Part shown: piece by piece, positions 22,401-37,200 of the stretch
Layout: the number at the start of each line of letters is the position of its first letter
Numbering within the stretch: the first letter of the stretch is position 1
NCBI RefSeq assembly: GCF_954871325.1
Contig: NC_088775.1
Location: 20,375,561 to 20,439,560, forward strand
DNA from: Gordionus sp. m RMFG-2023
Taxonomy: Eukaryota > Nematomorpha > Gordioida > Chordodea > Parachordodidae
Reading direction: 5' to 3'
DNA length: 64,000 nt
The notes under the pieces: generated by a model
Databases searched by the model: none
Told to the model about the DNA's origin: nothing
Seen by the model: the letters and a program-made list of their open reading frames with translations, nothing else
Program-made: the position numbers and the translations under genes

Positions 22401-25400
22401 AAGAATTTGTTTTGACCTAAAGGGAAATCAAAATAGGCGTCAATATTAAAAGTGTAATCAATTCAATTTTAGAAGAATACACAGAAGTAGAATATTATTT
22501 TAAATAAATGTATAGTTGTGTGACTGATAACGGAGCAAATCTTATAAATGCATTCAAATATCACGAAACGCTAGCATGTGTATGCCATATACTAAATAAT
22601 ATTATGCATCATATTTTTGAAAATTGTTTAGCTGAAATATCCTTAAATATAAATGGTGTAAAATTATAGCATAATATTTCAAAGAATCTACAGCTAATAG
22701 CAAGCTAAACCACACCCTTAAACAAGATGTAATAACGATATGGAAACTCTGTATATATCATGATTCAGAGTCTCTTAAAATCATATTCTGAATTATGGGT
22801 CTACTTGTTTAGCAAGCAAGAATTAAATAATTTAGCCACAATTGATATTAAATCATACTTGAGTTAGATAAATTTTTAATAATATTTAAAGAATGTTCGG
22901 ATAATCTGATTGCAGATTCTCGTACAACAATGAATGAAGTTTATTTATGGAAACAAAAATTAGTTAAATTTTGCTAACCTTCTGAACGTGATACAATAAT
23001 AATCAAAACCTTAAAAAACAGAACAAGATTCTTTTAAAAGACTAGATACGAATTTCAAAAATCTTAAGTTATTAATAGAAGAAAAGGATGATATATATAA
23101 AACAACTATAAAAATGCGAAATGATATAAAATTAGATGATGTGCATAAGTCAATACCAACTATCATTTATAACTTTCCTAATTTATCCTAAATTCATAAA
23201 AAAACAGTATACTCATGGTCAACTATCATTTATAACTTTTCTAATTCATCCTACATTATAAAGACCGAAATTTCTAAATGAAAAATTTAGAAATTTCTAG
23301 ATGATTCTGATGAAGCATCAATATCTTCGATGAAAACTGTGAGGATGAACTTAAAAGATTCATCGCTCATAATACAAATAACAAGACAATATTTTGAATT
23401 TTTGGAAACAGGAATATTCATTTCCTTTTTTGAGAAAATTAGCCAGCAATATTTTGTCAGCCCTGGCAAGTAAGGCTTCTAGTGAAAGGTTATATTCTCT
23501 AACCAATCTCTTTAGAGGAAAGGCGTACACAATGAAATCAAAAGATGGACATTCTTCTTTATTTCAACAAAAATTTCTAAATATTTATTTTTTGTTATTA
23601 ATATATATTATGATTAATGAAATAAATTAAAAAAATATAAAATAATAGCAATAGTTTTGTAAAATTTAAAAACACTGTGAATTTATGGGCGTTATGGGCG
23701 TGAATTAAAATATTGCCTCTCGATAATGGGCGGGTTGGGTCGAAATTTTTTAGTGGTTAAGTGTGAATGGACGATAATTTTTTTATTGCAACCGTGAGCG
23801 GGCGGGCTGTGATTAAAAAATTAGGCCCGCGCCCACCTCTAATTGATACCCTTGGACCTACTTCATTTTTCAAAAGGTAAATTATTCAGGCACTATGCCA
23901 GCAATTCTATCATCAATAGAATCTTGAAATTCACAAATATTTCTTCTACACTGGAATCCTATGGCTTTAACCCTGATGGAATGATGCTAGCCCCTTGGAA
24001 CCAAGGTATACTCCTCGCTTGGGATTATACGGGTTATTCCATGTCATATGAGCAAAAAAATCAAGATTTTCGGCCGACCCCTTTCAATTTCGATAAAAAG
24101 TTGTAACTGGTTATATATGTTCCCATTAGATTATAAACAAAATTTTAGCGCACTATATTAGCGGAGATAATCGGGGTTAAAAGTCCAAAAAACGTCTTTT
24201 TTGCTTTTTACTGATGTCAAATAATTAGTTTTTAATTTAAAACTAAATATGATCAAATATTGAATCTAATATCAATAGCTAAGTTAATAATTGATAATTA
24301 TGGCTAAAACATCATAATTAATTTTTGATAAAATATGGGTCATCTTATGGTCATTTGAAAACTTGAAATTAATATTTAGAAATGTATATGATCTCCGATT
24401 TTTAATTTTTTTAAGAAATATTATCCGTTTACTATTTTTTAAATAATTTCTTCAACAATTAGCATGGCTGGATATTTATTTAAAAAAATATTGCGATTTT
24501 TATACTTTAAAAAAAATAGATGGCGCTATATATAATAGTTATAATATGTTAAAATTCATTTTTCTTATTGATTAAAAATATTTTAATGTATAATATATCA
24601 TAAAATTCTATTATATAACTTTGTAAACCTTATTCCCCTGAGATAATCGCAGGATAAAAAATTTTAATAATTTTTTTTAATATTTCAATGTAAATTAAAA
24701 ATAATTAAAAAAATCCGACTAGCACACTAACAAAAAAGCAGGATTAAAGGAGTGCAGGAAAATTATTAAGGGAAAAATCGAAAATCACATTAATTACCAG
24801 GCTTACCCCCAACCCTCCACCTCCCCACCCCCCAGACTAAGTCATACCCATCAAGATCAAGAATGTTATGAAATTGTCATCATCTTAAATTATTAAAATA
24901 ACCAAAGATAAAGAAAATTTCGAAGATTTTGAAAAAATTTTTAAGCAATGAAAATAAACAAAATTATAGTTCTGATGAAATAAGCCGACTCATGCCTGGA
25001 ATAAAAGATTGTGTATCTGTTAAAGGCGAGAAAGAATCAGTCCAAAGATTTGTATTAAATAAGCTTAAATAAATATTCAAAATGTTTAAGGAAGAATACC
25101 TAAATATATCAATTGGATTCTCTAAATTTGCCGAACTAAGACCAAAAAACTGTATTTTAGTTGGAGCTAGTGGCACACACACTGTTTGTATCTGCGCCAT
25201 TCATCAGAATGAATTAATGACAAATGTAGAAAAATTTAAAAGATAAGAATTTTTAACAATTCTAGATTATTCTGAGAATTATTCCTTCATTTTACAAGAT
25301 GAAGTTGAGGGATTACATTGGAACAATGTGCAGGCCACTATACATCCATTTGTAGCATATAAATCTGGAGAAGAATTAAAAAATATAAATTTTGTTATTT

Positions 25401-28400
25401 TATCCAAATTTAATTCTAAACCAGAAAAAAATACGATTTTAATATTCCTGCTGAATGGCATTTCTTTTCCACTGCTCACGGCAAAAATGCAAGTGACGGC
25501 ATCGGAGGAACTGTCAAAAGATTAGTTGCCAGAGCTAGTCTTCAAAGGCCAAATAAAAATCAAATCCTAACCTCATTAGAATTATATAATTATGCTAAAG
25601 AAAATATTAATGGAATTCAATTTGAATATGTATCCAATCAAGAATATATCGAAGAGGAATTAGCCCTTCGTAAAAGATTTAATGAACTGCTTTTACATGG
25701 GTCCCAAAAAAATCACGGGGTTATTCCCATTGATCAAAATAGACTAAAAACCAAAATATATTCTAATTCCATAAAATATAATATAAAACAAGTTTCGTTT
25801 TTAAATGAGAAAATTAATTTTTAAAATATTAATGGATATATAACATGTGTATATGATGATAAATGGTGGTTAGGATATATAATCGATAAAAATGATATAA
25901 ATGAAGAAGTAAAAATCAGATTTTTATAGCCTTGTGGACCTTCAGCCTCATTTAAATTTCCTCTGAAAGATGATATTTTTGTGTTGACTAAATCTCATAT
26001 TCTCTCGCTGGTCAATCCTTCTACTCCCACCAGTCAAACATATATATTATCTCCTGAAGAAATCTCACAAGCTAGCCAGGCTTTGTATTCCTTTAGATGA
26101 AGTAAGATTTAATTAATTTATAAACTATCTTTAGGCTAAATTTGTGAAGATTTTAAAAATTTATGATTTGAATTACAAATAAATATATATAATGGACATT
26201 GTAATCGATTTAGTATGATATATATACATTAAAATATTTTTAATCAATAAAAAAAATGAATTTTAACATATTAAAATTATTATATATAGCGCCATCTATT
26301 TTTTTTAAAAATATAAAAATCGCAATATTTTTTAAAATAAATATCCAGCCATGCTAATTGTTGAAGAAATTATTAAAAAAATAGTGAACGGATAATATTT
26401 CTTAAAAAAAATTAAAAATCGGAGATTATATACATTTTGAAATATTAATTTCAAGTTTTCAACTGACCATAAGATGACCCATATTTTATCAAAAATTAAT
26501 TTTGATGTTTTCGCCATAATCATCAATTATTAACTTAGCTATTGATATTATATTCAATATTTGATCATATTTAGTTTAAAATTAAAAACTAGTTATTTAA
26601 CATCAGTAAAATGCAAAAAAAGACGTTTTTTATACCTTTAACCCTTATATCTCCGTTAATAAAGTTGCCAATCCGCTAAAATTTTGTTAATAATCTAATG
26701 GGAACATATATAACCAGCCTACGATTTTTCATCGAAATCTAAAGGGGTCGGCCGAAAAGTGATTGATTTGACATGGAATGACCCATACATGTGTAAATAT
26801 TTTTTTGCCAGATCTTTTTATTTCAAATCTGTCACAAAAGCTGAAAATACAAAAAACAAATAAATATAGCCACCTTAATAATTTTTTGTTTGTTCCGGTA
26901 GTCTCAGACATGGATCATTTGGATCCCAAGCCCTAAAATCATTCAAAACAATAGGGCAAAGGTTACGTTTAATTAGAAAAGGCTTCTACCTACGAAAAAG
27001 AATATCAATCTAAATTTGTCGATCCAAATCTATATCCACATAGGTCATTAAGCCCCACCGACCAAACTAAATACATTATTTTATTTAATTTCTCTTCTTT
27101 TAATTATAAATTTTTACATAGAATATAGATATAGTATTATAATTTTAATAAATAGTAATATTATTTTAAAAAAACATTAAAAATAAAATTAATTACTGGA
27201 ATGTATTATTTAGATTTATACATATATATTTTTAAAAGTCTATTTACAATTTTTAAAATATAACTAGTTACAGTTATTTTTTAGCAAAAATGTAACTAGT
27301 TACTTTAAAACAACACTAATAATTATATAGTAGTGCTGTTAAACGGCTCGTTTTGAGCCGATTTTTAAAAACGACTAACTCAATTTATCCAGAAAAATAT
27401 TACGCAAGCCTGAAGATTTTGCTCATAGAAGGAAAAAGGGTAATTCCATACCAAATCGATAACTTTTCGGCCCGACCTTTTTAATTTCGATAAAATTTTG
27501 TATGCTGAGAGAATGTCATTTGAAATAGAATCCAAAATTTTAGCCCTAGTACTCATAGTTCCAGAGATTTCAATGGTCAAAAGTGCCAAAAATGACCTTT
27601 TTTCGAAAAATACGATTTTTTGAAACTGAAATAAGTTAAAAAATAATGATTTTAAAAATATTAGTTATATGTCATTTTATAACTCTATTAAAGGCCTTTT
27701 AATAAATATTAAGGATTTTTTTGAAATAATATTGTTGCGGTTTTTATTTACGTTATAAATTTTATACATAAAAATTCCAGGTGTTTCGCTTTCCAATTTT
27801 TTTTGAATTTAATATTTTCTTATTCTCTAACCTTTTATCTATTCATAAAAAAAATTTAAACTTGGGACAGCCATGGGTTTTTTAGTTATTACGATTTAAA
27901 AAATTAAAAAATAAATATTTTTTTTCAAAAATAGATGGCGCTTTTTTATAAAATACCGTGTTTTGTTATAATTATTATTTTTTAAATTTTTTTTACTTTT
28001 AAACATAAATAATAAGATTTTCCAGCATTAATATCATGAAATGAGATTATTTAGCTGCGGTTATAATCATTTTTTTTATAAAAAATTTTAATTTTCGAAA
28101 AATTATTTTATAAATTTTAAAAATATAATAGATAAATTAAAATTCATAAAAGATATTACCTAAGTTTTTCATTAAATTTAATTTTTTGACTCCATGAAAA
28201 TTTCGTTTTGCGATAAATTACATGTACGCTCAGTAGCCGTTGATGGGCTAACTATTGTTGAAATATTATTTTTTTGTATGAAAAGGATATTTTGTGCAGC
28301 TGGATAAACAAAAGAATTTGCTGGTCCTTTAGGGTGAAGAAAATTATTTTTTACTTCATCTCTAATTACATTCACTTCTTGTACAAATCCTAACCAACAA

Positions 28401-31214
28401 TCGTTTTCATATGCACATGTTACATATCCTCTAATCTCATCGATTATCAGATCCTCAATCAAATATCTTCACGTGGATATATTGACATTCGTTGAAGTCA
28501 CCAAAATAACAGGTGGGTAACGGGGGATTGCAAATCATTCTGCCTATAACATCTCTATAAATTGTTAATGTATCCTCAACATTTTTAGTCAATGTTGCTA
28601 ATTCACAGCTTAAAATCATAAGTTTATAATTCTGATGTATGCTACAAACGCATACACTATGTGTTCCGCTAGCCCCTGCTAATAACAATTTTTTGGTCTT
28701 AAGCTAGCAAATTTCGAAAATCCAATTGTTAAGTTTGAATTACTCGCCTTAAAATGATTATATAATTCTTTCAAATTATTAAGAACTAACCTTTTTTGAG
28801 CGTTCACTCGTTCCCCCTTTTCAATGATAGATATTCAATCTTTTTTTCCTGGTAATATCTACTAACTTTATCAATGCGAAAATTTTTTTTAAACAATATC
28901 AACTGTTTTTTGATTGAGATATTTTGCAGGCTTTCGATTTGGAGTTGAAAGACTCCCCTTTTCTTCTAAAATGATTTTGGAATTATATGCCATATGATAT
29001 GTAGCGTTGAATGTCGTTTTTATTTTATTTACGCTCCAATTAGGAGGCAGAATGGTCAGCAATTGATATTTTTTATTTTAAATAAATTGGGATATTGTAA
29101 TTTCATGTTATTGAGTATATCATTATTATCTTTCGTATCCGAATCTGGATTGTTAATTATTATATGTAATCGCTTTTGTTATTTTTGCTGCCTTTTTTTT
29201 GGATAATTTTTTCGGTTAGTTTTTTTCCTTAATAGGAGATATTCCTATTTCATTTAAAGTTATATTGATTTTATCTATTGATGTTGATGCTGTGCTGTTA
29301 TTTACATATTCACTATCAGAATTTATATTTTCGATATTTTTTTGTGATAACTTTTTACGGCATTTATTACAAATATAAAGTTCCGCCTCAATGTTTGGAT
29401 ATTGTGTCATCCACGTCATGACTTTACGCAGGTTCTTTTTATAATTAAAGTGTTTAGATTCTTTAAAAGGATTTACGCATTTATATTTATAAATTATAAA
29501 TAATTTTAAGAAGAAAAATTATTAATATCAAAATATTTGTAAAATAAAAATTAATTAATATTAGGGCAGGTACATGAAACTAGCTTTTATCTTTCAACAA
29601 TTAATAATTATATTTTCTTGTATGAGATATCGAAATCTTAACCATCTTTTTAGGTAATTTAATTATTTATTATAAAAACTAATTTTTACAAGTTATCAAT
29701 ATAGCAATAATTATAAGTAGTGATCTGCCCGAAATTTTTTTTAAAAATGTTTTGCCGGCCTGACCCGAACCCGAATTTTTTTTAAAAACAGTTACCGGCC
29801 CGGCCCGAATTTATATAGGAATTAATTTATATATATTTAAAGAAGTTTCCAAGGTCGACCCTACCCGGCCTGAATTTTTTTCAAAATATTAGACCCGGCC
29901 CGAACCCGATTATTTTAAATAGAATTAAGCCCGTTCGGGCCGTGCCTAACTTTGCAGATCTCTAATAATAAGTAAGCTTATCAAACGATCTATTTAATAT
30001 TTTTTCCTGATATTAATGCTGGAAAATCTTATTATTTATGTTTAAAAGTGAAAAAAATAATAATTATAACAAAATACGTTATTTTATAAAGGAGAGCGCC
30101 ATCTATTTTTGAAAAATATTTATTTTTTGATTTTTTAAATCGTAATAACTAAAAAACCCATGGCTGTCCCAAGTTTAAAATTTTTTTATGAATAGATATA
30201 AGGTTAGAGAATAAGAAAATATTAAATTCAAAAAAAAGTGGAAAGCGAAACACCTGGAATTTTTATGTTTAAAATTTATAACGTAAATAAAATCCGCAAC
30301 AATATTATTTCAAAAAAATCCTTAATATTTAATAAAAGGCCTTTAATAGAGTTACAAAATGACATATAACTTATATCTTTAAAATCATTATTTTTTAACT
30401 TATCTCAATTTCAAAAAATCGTATTTTTCGAAAAAAGGTCATTTTTGCCACTTTTGACCACTGATATCTCTAGAACTATGAGTACTAGGAAGCTAAAATC
30501 TTGGATTCGATGCTTTCAAATGATATTCTCTCAGCATACAAAATTTTATCGAAATCGTTCTGAAAAATCGGCTCAAAACGAACCGTTTAACAACACTTAA
30601 TATAGTCCATTTATAAATGAGTACAATTTGATATATTAAAGCCAAAGATTTTTGGGCTGACAAATAATATTTAAAAACACAAGCTGGGGCTAAATAATTT
30701 TTTTTAAACCTAGAATGAAAATAATAATTTTTTTTATATAGTCCATTTATAATTGAGTATGATTTGATATATCAATTAATTAACTTAAAACATTTGTTAC
30801 TCATATATATTTTTTATATATAAAATATAACCACAATTTTTTTGTTTAAATTTAAAAACTGATAATAAAAAATCAAGATAGGGATTATTTTTTTGAAAAG
30901 TATGAAATTGGGAAATTCCCCAGCACTTATTTTAAGATTATGAAATGAGATTTTAAAATTTTTTCTATGTGAGTGATTACATCTTACGTGAAGATATATT
31001 GCAGTTTCTTTTACCATTTTTAAAGGTGAATTGTACAGATAAAATCAGTGCCAAAATTTTATACCAGGCCTATAATCTAGTTTTGTTAAAAAGCCTGATT
31101 TGGTTCGATTTTAAAATGTCCCAATTAAGATTTTAGCTAACTTTGAGATTTCTGTCATATATGAGCAAAATCTTTGGCTTGCATAATGTTACTTTCTTTC
31201 TTTTTCTTTCTTTC

Positions 31215-31246
<32 letters not shown>

Positions 31247-34200
31247 ACTTACAGTAAGGAAGGAAGGGTTATAATTTTAATCGGGCTGTTTTTAAAATAG
31301 ACCCAAATTGGGCTTTTTAACAACACTACTGTAGGCACATATGTAGCTGATTAATACTTTGGTGAGGTGAAGATAATTGCTCTATAATCTTCAAAGGTTA
31401 AATTTGATTTTGGTCTGGATAAGGCTCCATAATATAATATTATTTAAATCTGCTCACTTGGTATAGGTTTGAGCTTTTTTTACATAGCATGGCTCTATAT
31501 TACAAATGGAGGTTGTTTTCCTATTTTCTTTTTTTCTATCACTATTTTTTAAGGGCATTTTAACTTTCTGAATTTTTTTTACCTCATTTTTATTTAGCTA
31601 AAATTATATTAATAAAAAAAATTACCTTTTGAAGTATACCTTTTTAACTACTAAATTATATTTAAAGGAACTGGCAAGATATACAATAATTGGGGATGTA
31701 CCCCCAAATATGGAGACTGTAAGGTTCCAATATTATTTCTTATTCTTAAAAACAATAGAACCTTAGCTATCAAATTTAAATTTAGTAAATCTTTATGATT
31801 TCATACGTTAAATTTAGTGATCAATATATTTTATAGAAAGGTCATTCCATGTCAAATCGACCAAAAAACGAGATTTTTGGATGACCATCTTTAAAATGAA
31901 CGAAACTTGGCAAGTTAGTTATTTATATTGTAAATGTAAATAAAATCAAAATTTTAGAGTGCTTACTCAATCACATCTACTGATGTTAAAAGTTACTTTT
32001 GAAACATAACTAGTTACATTGGCAAAACATAACTAGTTACAGTTACTAGTTACATTTTTACAAAAGTAACTAGTTATTAGTTACAGTTATTTTCAAAAGT
32101 AACTAGTTACTTACTTTATACATCATTAATATGCGCATTATTTATTTAATGAATGCATTTATTTAATATAAAAAAAATTAGGATAAACAAAGTATAATCA
32201 GTTATTTAATATAATATACAATTTATTTATATAAAAAAATATCGCAAAATTGAATATTTACACCGAATATAAAAATATATATTTGCATTGAAAAAAAACA
32301 TTTATTTTTCATAAAAATTAGAATCTAATAAATGTTTATTTGCTTTTAATAACAAATTTATTTCAAAGTTATTATCTAGGAGACGTGCTCGTTTATCTCC
32401 AAAAATGAGCTTACCTAGACTGAACAAGCCCTCTACGGGAGCACTTATGTTAGAACAACATTATATTTAATAAAGAGTAATTTTAACTTTGGAAAATCGT
32501 TATATAAAGAAAAAGTGTTGTTATTAGATTTGATAAAGTTTTCTATAAGTTCATTATCCAGAATATTTTGGCGCTTTAGGTCAAAAAATCCAACTACATC
32601 AAGTGATGTTGGTTTTGAGCATGATTCATTTGTCTCAGATTCAATTTGAGGTATTTATTAAATTTAAAATTTCCTCCTTTTTTGCTTTATTCCTTTCTTG
32701 CCTAATTCAAGGCCAGTCAGTTTTAAATAAAGGGTGAAGAATTGCAGCAATGATGTTATCATTATCATAAAGATTATTAAACCTATAACATGATATTTTT
32801 GTTAGACTGGTTCTTGTAAGTAATGATTAATAATTTAATATTAAATTCTAAAATAATCTGTCTTTGTTTTTCCTTATTCTAAATTTAAAATTTTTTTTAT
32901 TACGTATGATATGAAGTTCCAATGCTTGTTACTTGACGGAAAAAAATATATTGTGCTACATTTGTAAATAAATATAATATTAAAATTTCGCTCATTTTGG
33001 GCAGGTCCATCTTGAATTTGCTTACAAAATTATGAAGCCCAGCAGCAATGTAACAATTTAAGAAAAGAAAATCAATTTGAACGGGAAATTATAACAATCA
33101 GACATTTTCACAAAATTTTAAATTAATAAATTTAATTTAAAAAATAAATTTAATTTATCACAACATATTAAAAATAAAATTAATTATTTGAATATATCTT
33201 TAAAAGTAACTAGTTACTTTATCTTTAAAGTAACTAGTTACTTTTGGCAGTTACATTTCAAAAATTATAACTAGTTACAATTTTAAAAATATAACTAGTT
33301 ACAGTTATTTTTTAGCTAAAATGTAACTAGTTACAGGTAACTAATTACTTGTAACTAGTTACCTTAACATCACTAATCACATCCAAAGATATACGCCTTC
33401 AAAGTCGAAAATCACGAAGTGGGTGATTTCATTAAATTTTGTTTTTTTAAAAAATACTTAAGATAGAGTTCCAAATTATATATCATTTTATAGCCCATAA
33501 AATTTTACATTGGAAAACAACAAAAAAAAAGAAAAATTCCAAGTGTTTTCTTATTTCCAGTAAAAAGAAAAAATTAACATTGTTAGGAAAGGATTTTTTT
33601 GGGTGTTGATATTCTCTAAAAATGTTTATTATCTTTATATTAAACGATTTAATAAAAAAATCTCGATAGCCATTTTTGTTTTTTAATTTTATTTTAATTT
33701 TTATTATTTATATAAATAAAAAAGATAATATAGATGGCGTTATATTCAAAAATTATTATAATATAGTTTTAATAAAAATATGTATTATATTGGTATTAAA
33801 ATTTTAAAAATCGATTAAATATAAGAAATATGATATCCTGGGACAATAAGTAAGGAAACAGCCCATACAAATATGATTATTCAGCCCATACAAATATGAT
33901 TATTATTAAGACGCTATATTGTAAAATAAACATTTGTAAAATTTTTTATTCAAACTATTAAAAAAACATATCTCTTATTTTTATCGTATTCCATTTTGCG
34001 CCAATTAATAGAAATTCCTGAGGCTATTATTTGTAGATATATTTTTTTGTTGTGTATATACTATTAAATTTTTTTGATGAATCAATTCAGCAAAAAGCCA
34101 AGTAAAATATATTACTACTCTGACCTAACAGCTGCACAATATAAAAAAACAAAAATGGCTATCGAGATTTTTTATTAATTTAATATAAAGGTAATAAACA

Positions 34201-37200
34201 ATTTTAGAAAATATCAACATCCAAAAAAAAATCCCTTCCTAAAAATGTTAATTCTTTCTTTTTACCGAAAATAAGAAAATACTTAGAATTTTTTAATTTT
34301 TTTTGATATTTTCCAATAAGGGTATAAAATAATATTCAATTTGGAACTCTATCTTAAGTATTTTTTATAAAAACAAGATTTAATGAAATCACACACTTCG
34401 TGATTTTCGACTTTGAAGGTGGATATCTTTGGATCTGATTAGCACTCTAAAATTTTTATTTTATTAACATTTACAACATAAATAACTAACAAGCCAAGTT
34501 TCATTCATTTTTGAGATGGTCGGCCGAATCACTGGTCGATTTGTCATGGAATTACCCAGAACCTCTATTTTATTTATGTTTAAATGATTAACACAATGCG
34601 ATGGATCAGGCTTTGTTTAGTAATTTCAGATCTCCAATATAAAAATATTTCATAGGTTTTTTTGATTGATATATATATATATCTAACACTCTAATCCTTG
34701 TTTTTAATTTTATAAAGATCAAAGGATAGGCTTATTATACTAAATAAAATGCCATTCTTCATGTGATAATATAATGCAGCCCTTGCATTATCATTCATTT
34801 TAACTTTATCTAAACTCTTAAAATTTATACCCAACCACATGGGCACCAAACCTGCATCATTTATAAAATTGATGATATTTTTTTTAGAATAAAATATTTC
34901 AGCATCATATAACAAGAATTTATTTTTTTATAATTTCAAATTTGTCTTTATTTGATATAAAATAGATATCTCTGCAAAAGAGCATGGCATTACTAAGATA
35001 ATCGCTTCAAAAGCTTGTGCACTTGTTTTAGTTAGACAATTGTTTCATATGGGAATTATAGAATCATTTCAAGGACCCCCAAAGAAGGAGCAATGGAATG
35101 TATTAAATATTATTCATGAATGCAATTTAATGTATCATATGCTAAGTTCTTTCCCCTAAAATAATTTCAAAAAGAGGCAATTTTTTATGAAAAATTAAAA
35201 TTTAAATAAAAATTTTTTGGCATTTTATAATTTATTGAACAGTAAAAGAATTTTTTACCAAATTCCATAAAGGAAAAAATTAAAACTATATAATTTCTTA
35301 AACTACTTATAACCTGTTTTCTGTTTTCTGATTTTTTATTAAAATTTACTGAAAGAGACATAAATAACTTTTAAAGTGTTTATGTATATAACCTTGAATA
35401 CATTACACATGAATTTAATTCGCTTCCACTTTATATTGGTTCAATAAAGTTCCTTCAGCATGTCATGATGATCAAAACTCCTAGTTTTTTTTATTAAATT
35501 CAAAATTTCCACATCGATTCACAATGGTTTAACCCTCCCTTGACTATATCTCGAGGCTTATGCTATATATTTTTTATATAAACAGTATATCCTTTTAAAA
35601 AATCCTTAATTCGTTTTTCTGAAATGCTAAGAATATACACATACTCCACTAAAAATGTATTCATTCATATTTTATCATTGTGCCTTTAAGAAAATTTATA
35701 GAAAGGGCACATTATAGTTTTTCATATTTTCAGTGACATGGCATGTTTTTATACCCTCTCTACAACTCCACTTATTAGAGGTGCTTTGATAAGTACAGGT
35801 TTGGTTAAGGCCGATACTTAAATTTTAACCAATAACATGGCAATATTCAAAAATAATTTTTACTTTCAGAATTTAAAAAATTTTATATGCTTTGATATAA
35901 AAATTTCTAACCTGATAAAAAAGATTAGAAGAGTGTTAATCTTTATTTTAAATCTATAATAAATTTATTATGAGTTTTTCTTTTTTCCATACATTATTTT
36001 TTATGATATTGCCTAAAAAATATCATTAATTTTATACTTTTTAGATGGAACCATTTGTAGTGAATCTTCAACCTACCATCATAGGAAAATTAGATAACAC
36101 CTTAAATTTGCTTCATATTCCACCAGAGCCAATAGTATGATTTTATTATTTATTTAACAAATTTTAAAATAATTATTAGGCAATCGGGAAAGAAATTTAT
36201 AATGTTTACAATTATTCAGACTTATTACCTGAAGAGAATGAAACCGATTTTGTAGATAAAACAAGTTTTAATAATTTTACATCATTATTTAAGGTTAAGA
36301 ATTAAGACCTTGAACCTTATTGGTTGTTTATGTGAGAGTCTTAGTTTATGTTGTATTTTATCATTGTATTTAAAAATTATTGTTTTGAATTTCAAATGAC
36401 CTGTGGCAAGACTACTAATGTATTCATACAAATATTAAATGGGCCCTATTGCATTTTAGTTGGACCTTAATAGCAAATTAATATATGCTGACCAACATAT
36501 TCCAAGCTTGGCTAGTTTAATAGGCTATACAGGGTAAAAATTATTACAAGTTGGGCCTAAAAATCCGATAAAAAATTTCCATTAGTCAGACCATGTTACC
36601 TCACAAATATTTTTTTACAAATGATTTAAAGAAACTTTAAAATTATTTTATTCATTTCCTTAGTATTAGATAACAATTATAAGCACATTAATAGTTATTT
36701 ACTTAGACCCTTAGGCTACAAAGTTCTTAAGATTTTAGGTAATAATAGTTCTCAAATCAATAATCGATGGATTCTTTTAAATTTTATAATAACACAAATT
36801 ACTGTGTTCCAAGGCAACTATCGCAGTTTCCTCTGAATCATGAAGCCCTTTATATTATTTATATAACCTTAAAATTTTATTTTAATATAGTTTTGATATA
36901 TTATCTTATTTTATTTATGTTATTTTTAATAAAATGATTTGTTAAAGTTGCCTGGTCATTACCAGCTTCTAACTGGAATCCATGGACCTCCTTAGATATA
37001 GATGACCAATTACAAGTTTAATAAATTTAAAATTCAATTTTTCATAAAATTTCTATAATAGACATCTTGTGAACTACTTAGCCTGGATATAAACAAAAAA
37101 TGGGAAGCAAAACTTGAACAATATCCGATCATGAGAAAAGTTTGCCTTACATTTATTTTAAAATATTCCTTCATTTTATTTTTAAACTAGATTTTGGATG

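Larger units (their letters stand above)
21415..27055 (+). pseudogene. LINE C-terminal fragment split by two transposons
   Basis: Three blocks of one fragment: 21,415-21,788 (degraded reverse-transcriptase C-terminal region), 23,842-24,030 ([38 protein letters not shown]) and 26,789-27,055 ([41 protein letters not shown]). The same domain is seen at 17.3-18.3 kb. A hAT element separates blocks one and two and a TIR element separates two and three; at each junction the target duplication bridges the reading frame. Independent stops show that the copy is old. Confidence 0.65.
20940..27318. mobile_element. Outer hAT element in helicase intron 6, host of nested insertions
   Basis: The left end TAGTTTTGTTAAAAGTTA and right end CTTTAAAACAACACTA, with internal AACTAGTTAC repeats, are flanked by the exact 8-bp duplication ATAATTAT (20,932-20,939 and 27,319-27,326). 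It is 6.4 kb long because other elements landed in it: a second hAT end (20,981), a LINE fragment, a 2-kb hAT and a 2.75-kb TIR element. AACTAGTTAC-rich ends recur in the copy at 31,978-33,375. Its own transposase is not identified. Confidence 0.8.
27438..30556 (-). mobile_element. 3.1-kb TIR element, GGGTCATTCC family, copy 2
   Basis: The left end is GGGTAATTCCATACCAAATC followed by TTTTCGGCCCGACCTTTT. About 640 bp of the left arm is mirrored at 29,990-30,548, including ATAGATGGCGCT (27,934; inverted 30,096). The last 50 or so bases of the right end are lost. Its protein gene runs on the minus strand (about 29,500 to 28,178). A GC-rich MITE sits at 29,718-29,964 in the right half. Confidence 0.8.
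27331..30598. mobile_element. hAT MITE interrupted by a TIR element
   Basis: The left part TAGTGCTGTTAAACGGCTCG..GCTCATAGAAGGA (27,331-27,437) and right part AAATCGGCTCAAAACGAACC..AACACTTA (30,565-30,598) match the intact 222-bp MITE at 59,194-59,415. A 3.1-kb TIR element lies between them. About 75 bp of the MITE's middle is missing at the right junction, so insertion was followed by deletion. The flanking sequence is close to a duplication of TTATATAG. Confidence 0.75.

Noticed and set aside
24964-25479. Minus-strand open frames of 78 and 66 codons
   Set aside because: They are antisense to the transposase-like protein of the TIR element, which has clear family motifs on the plus strand.
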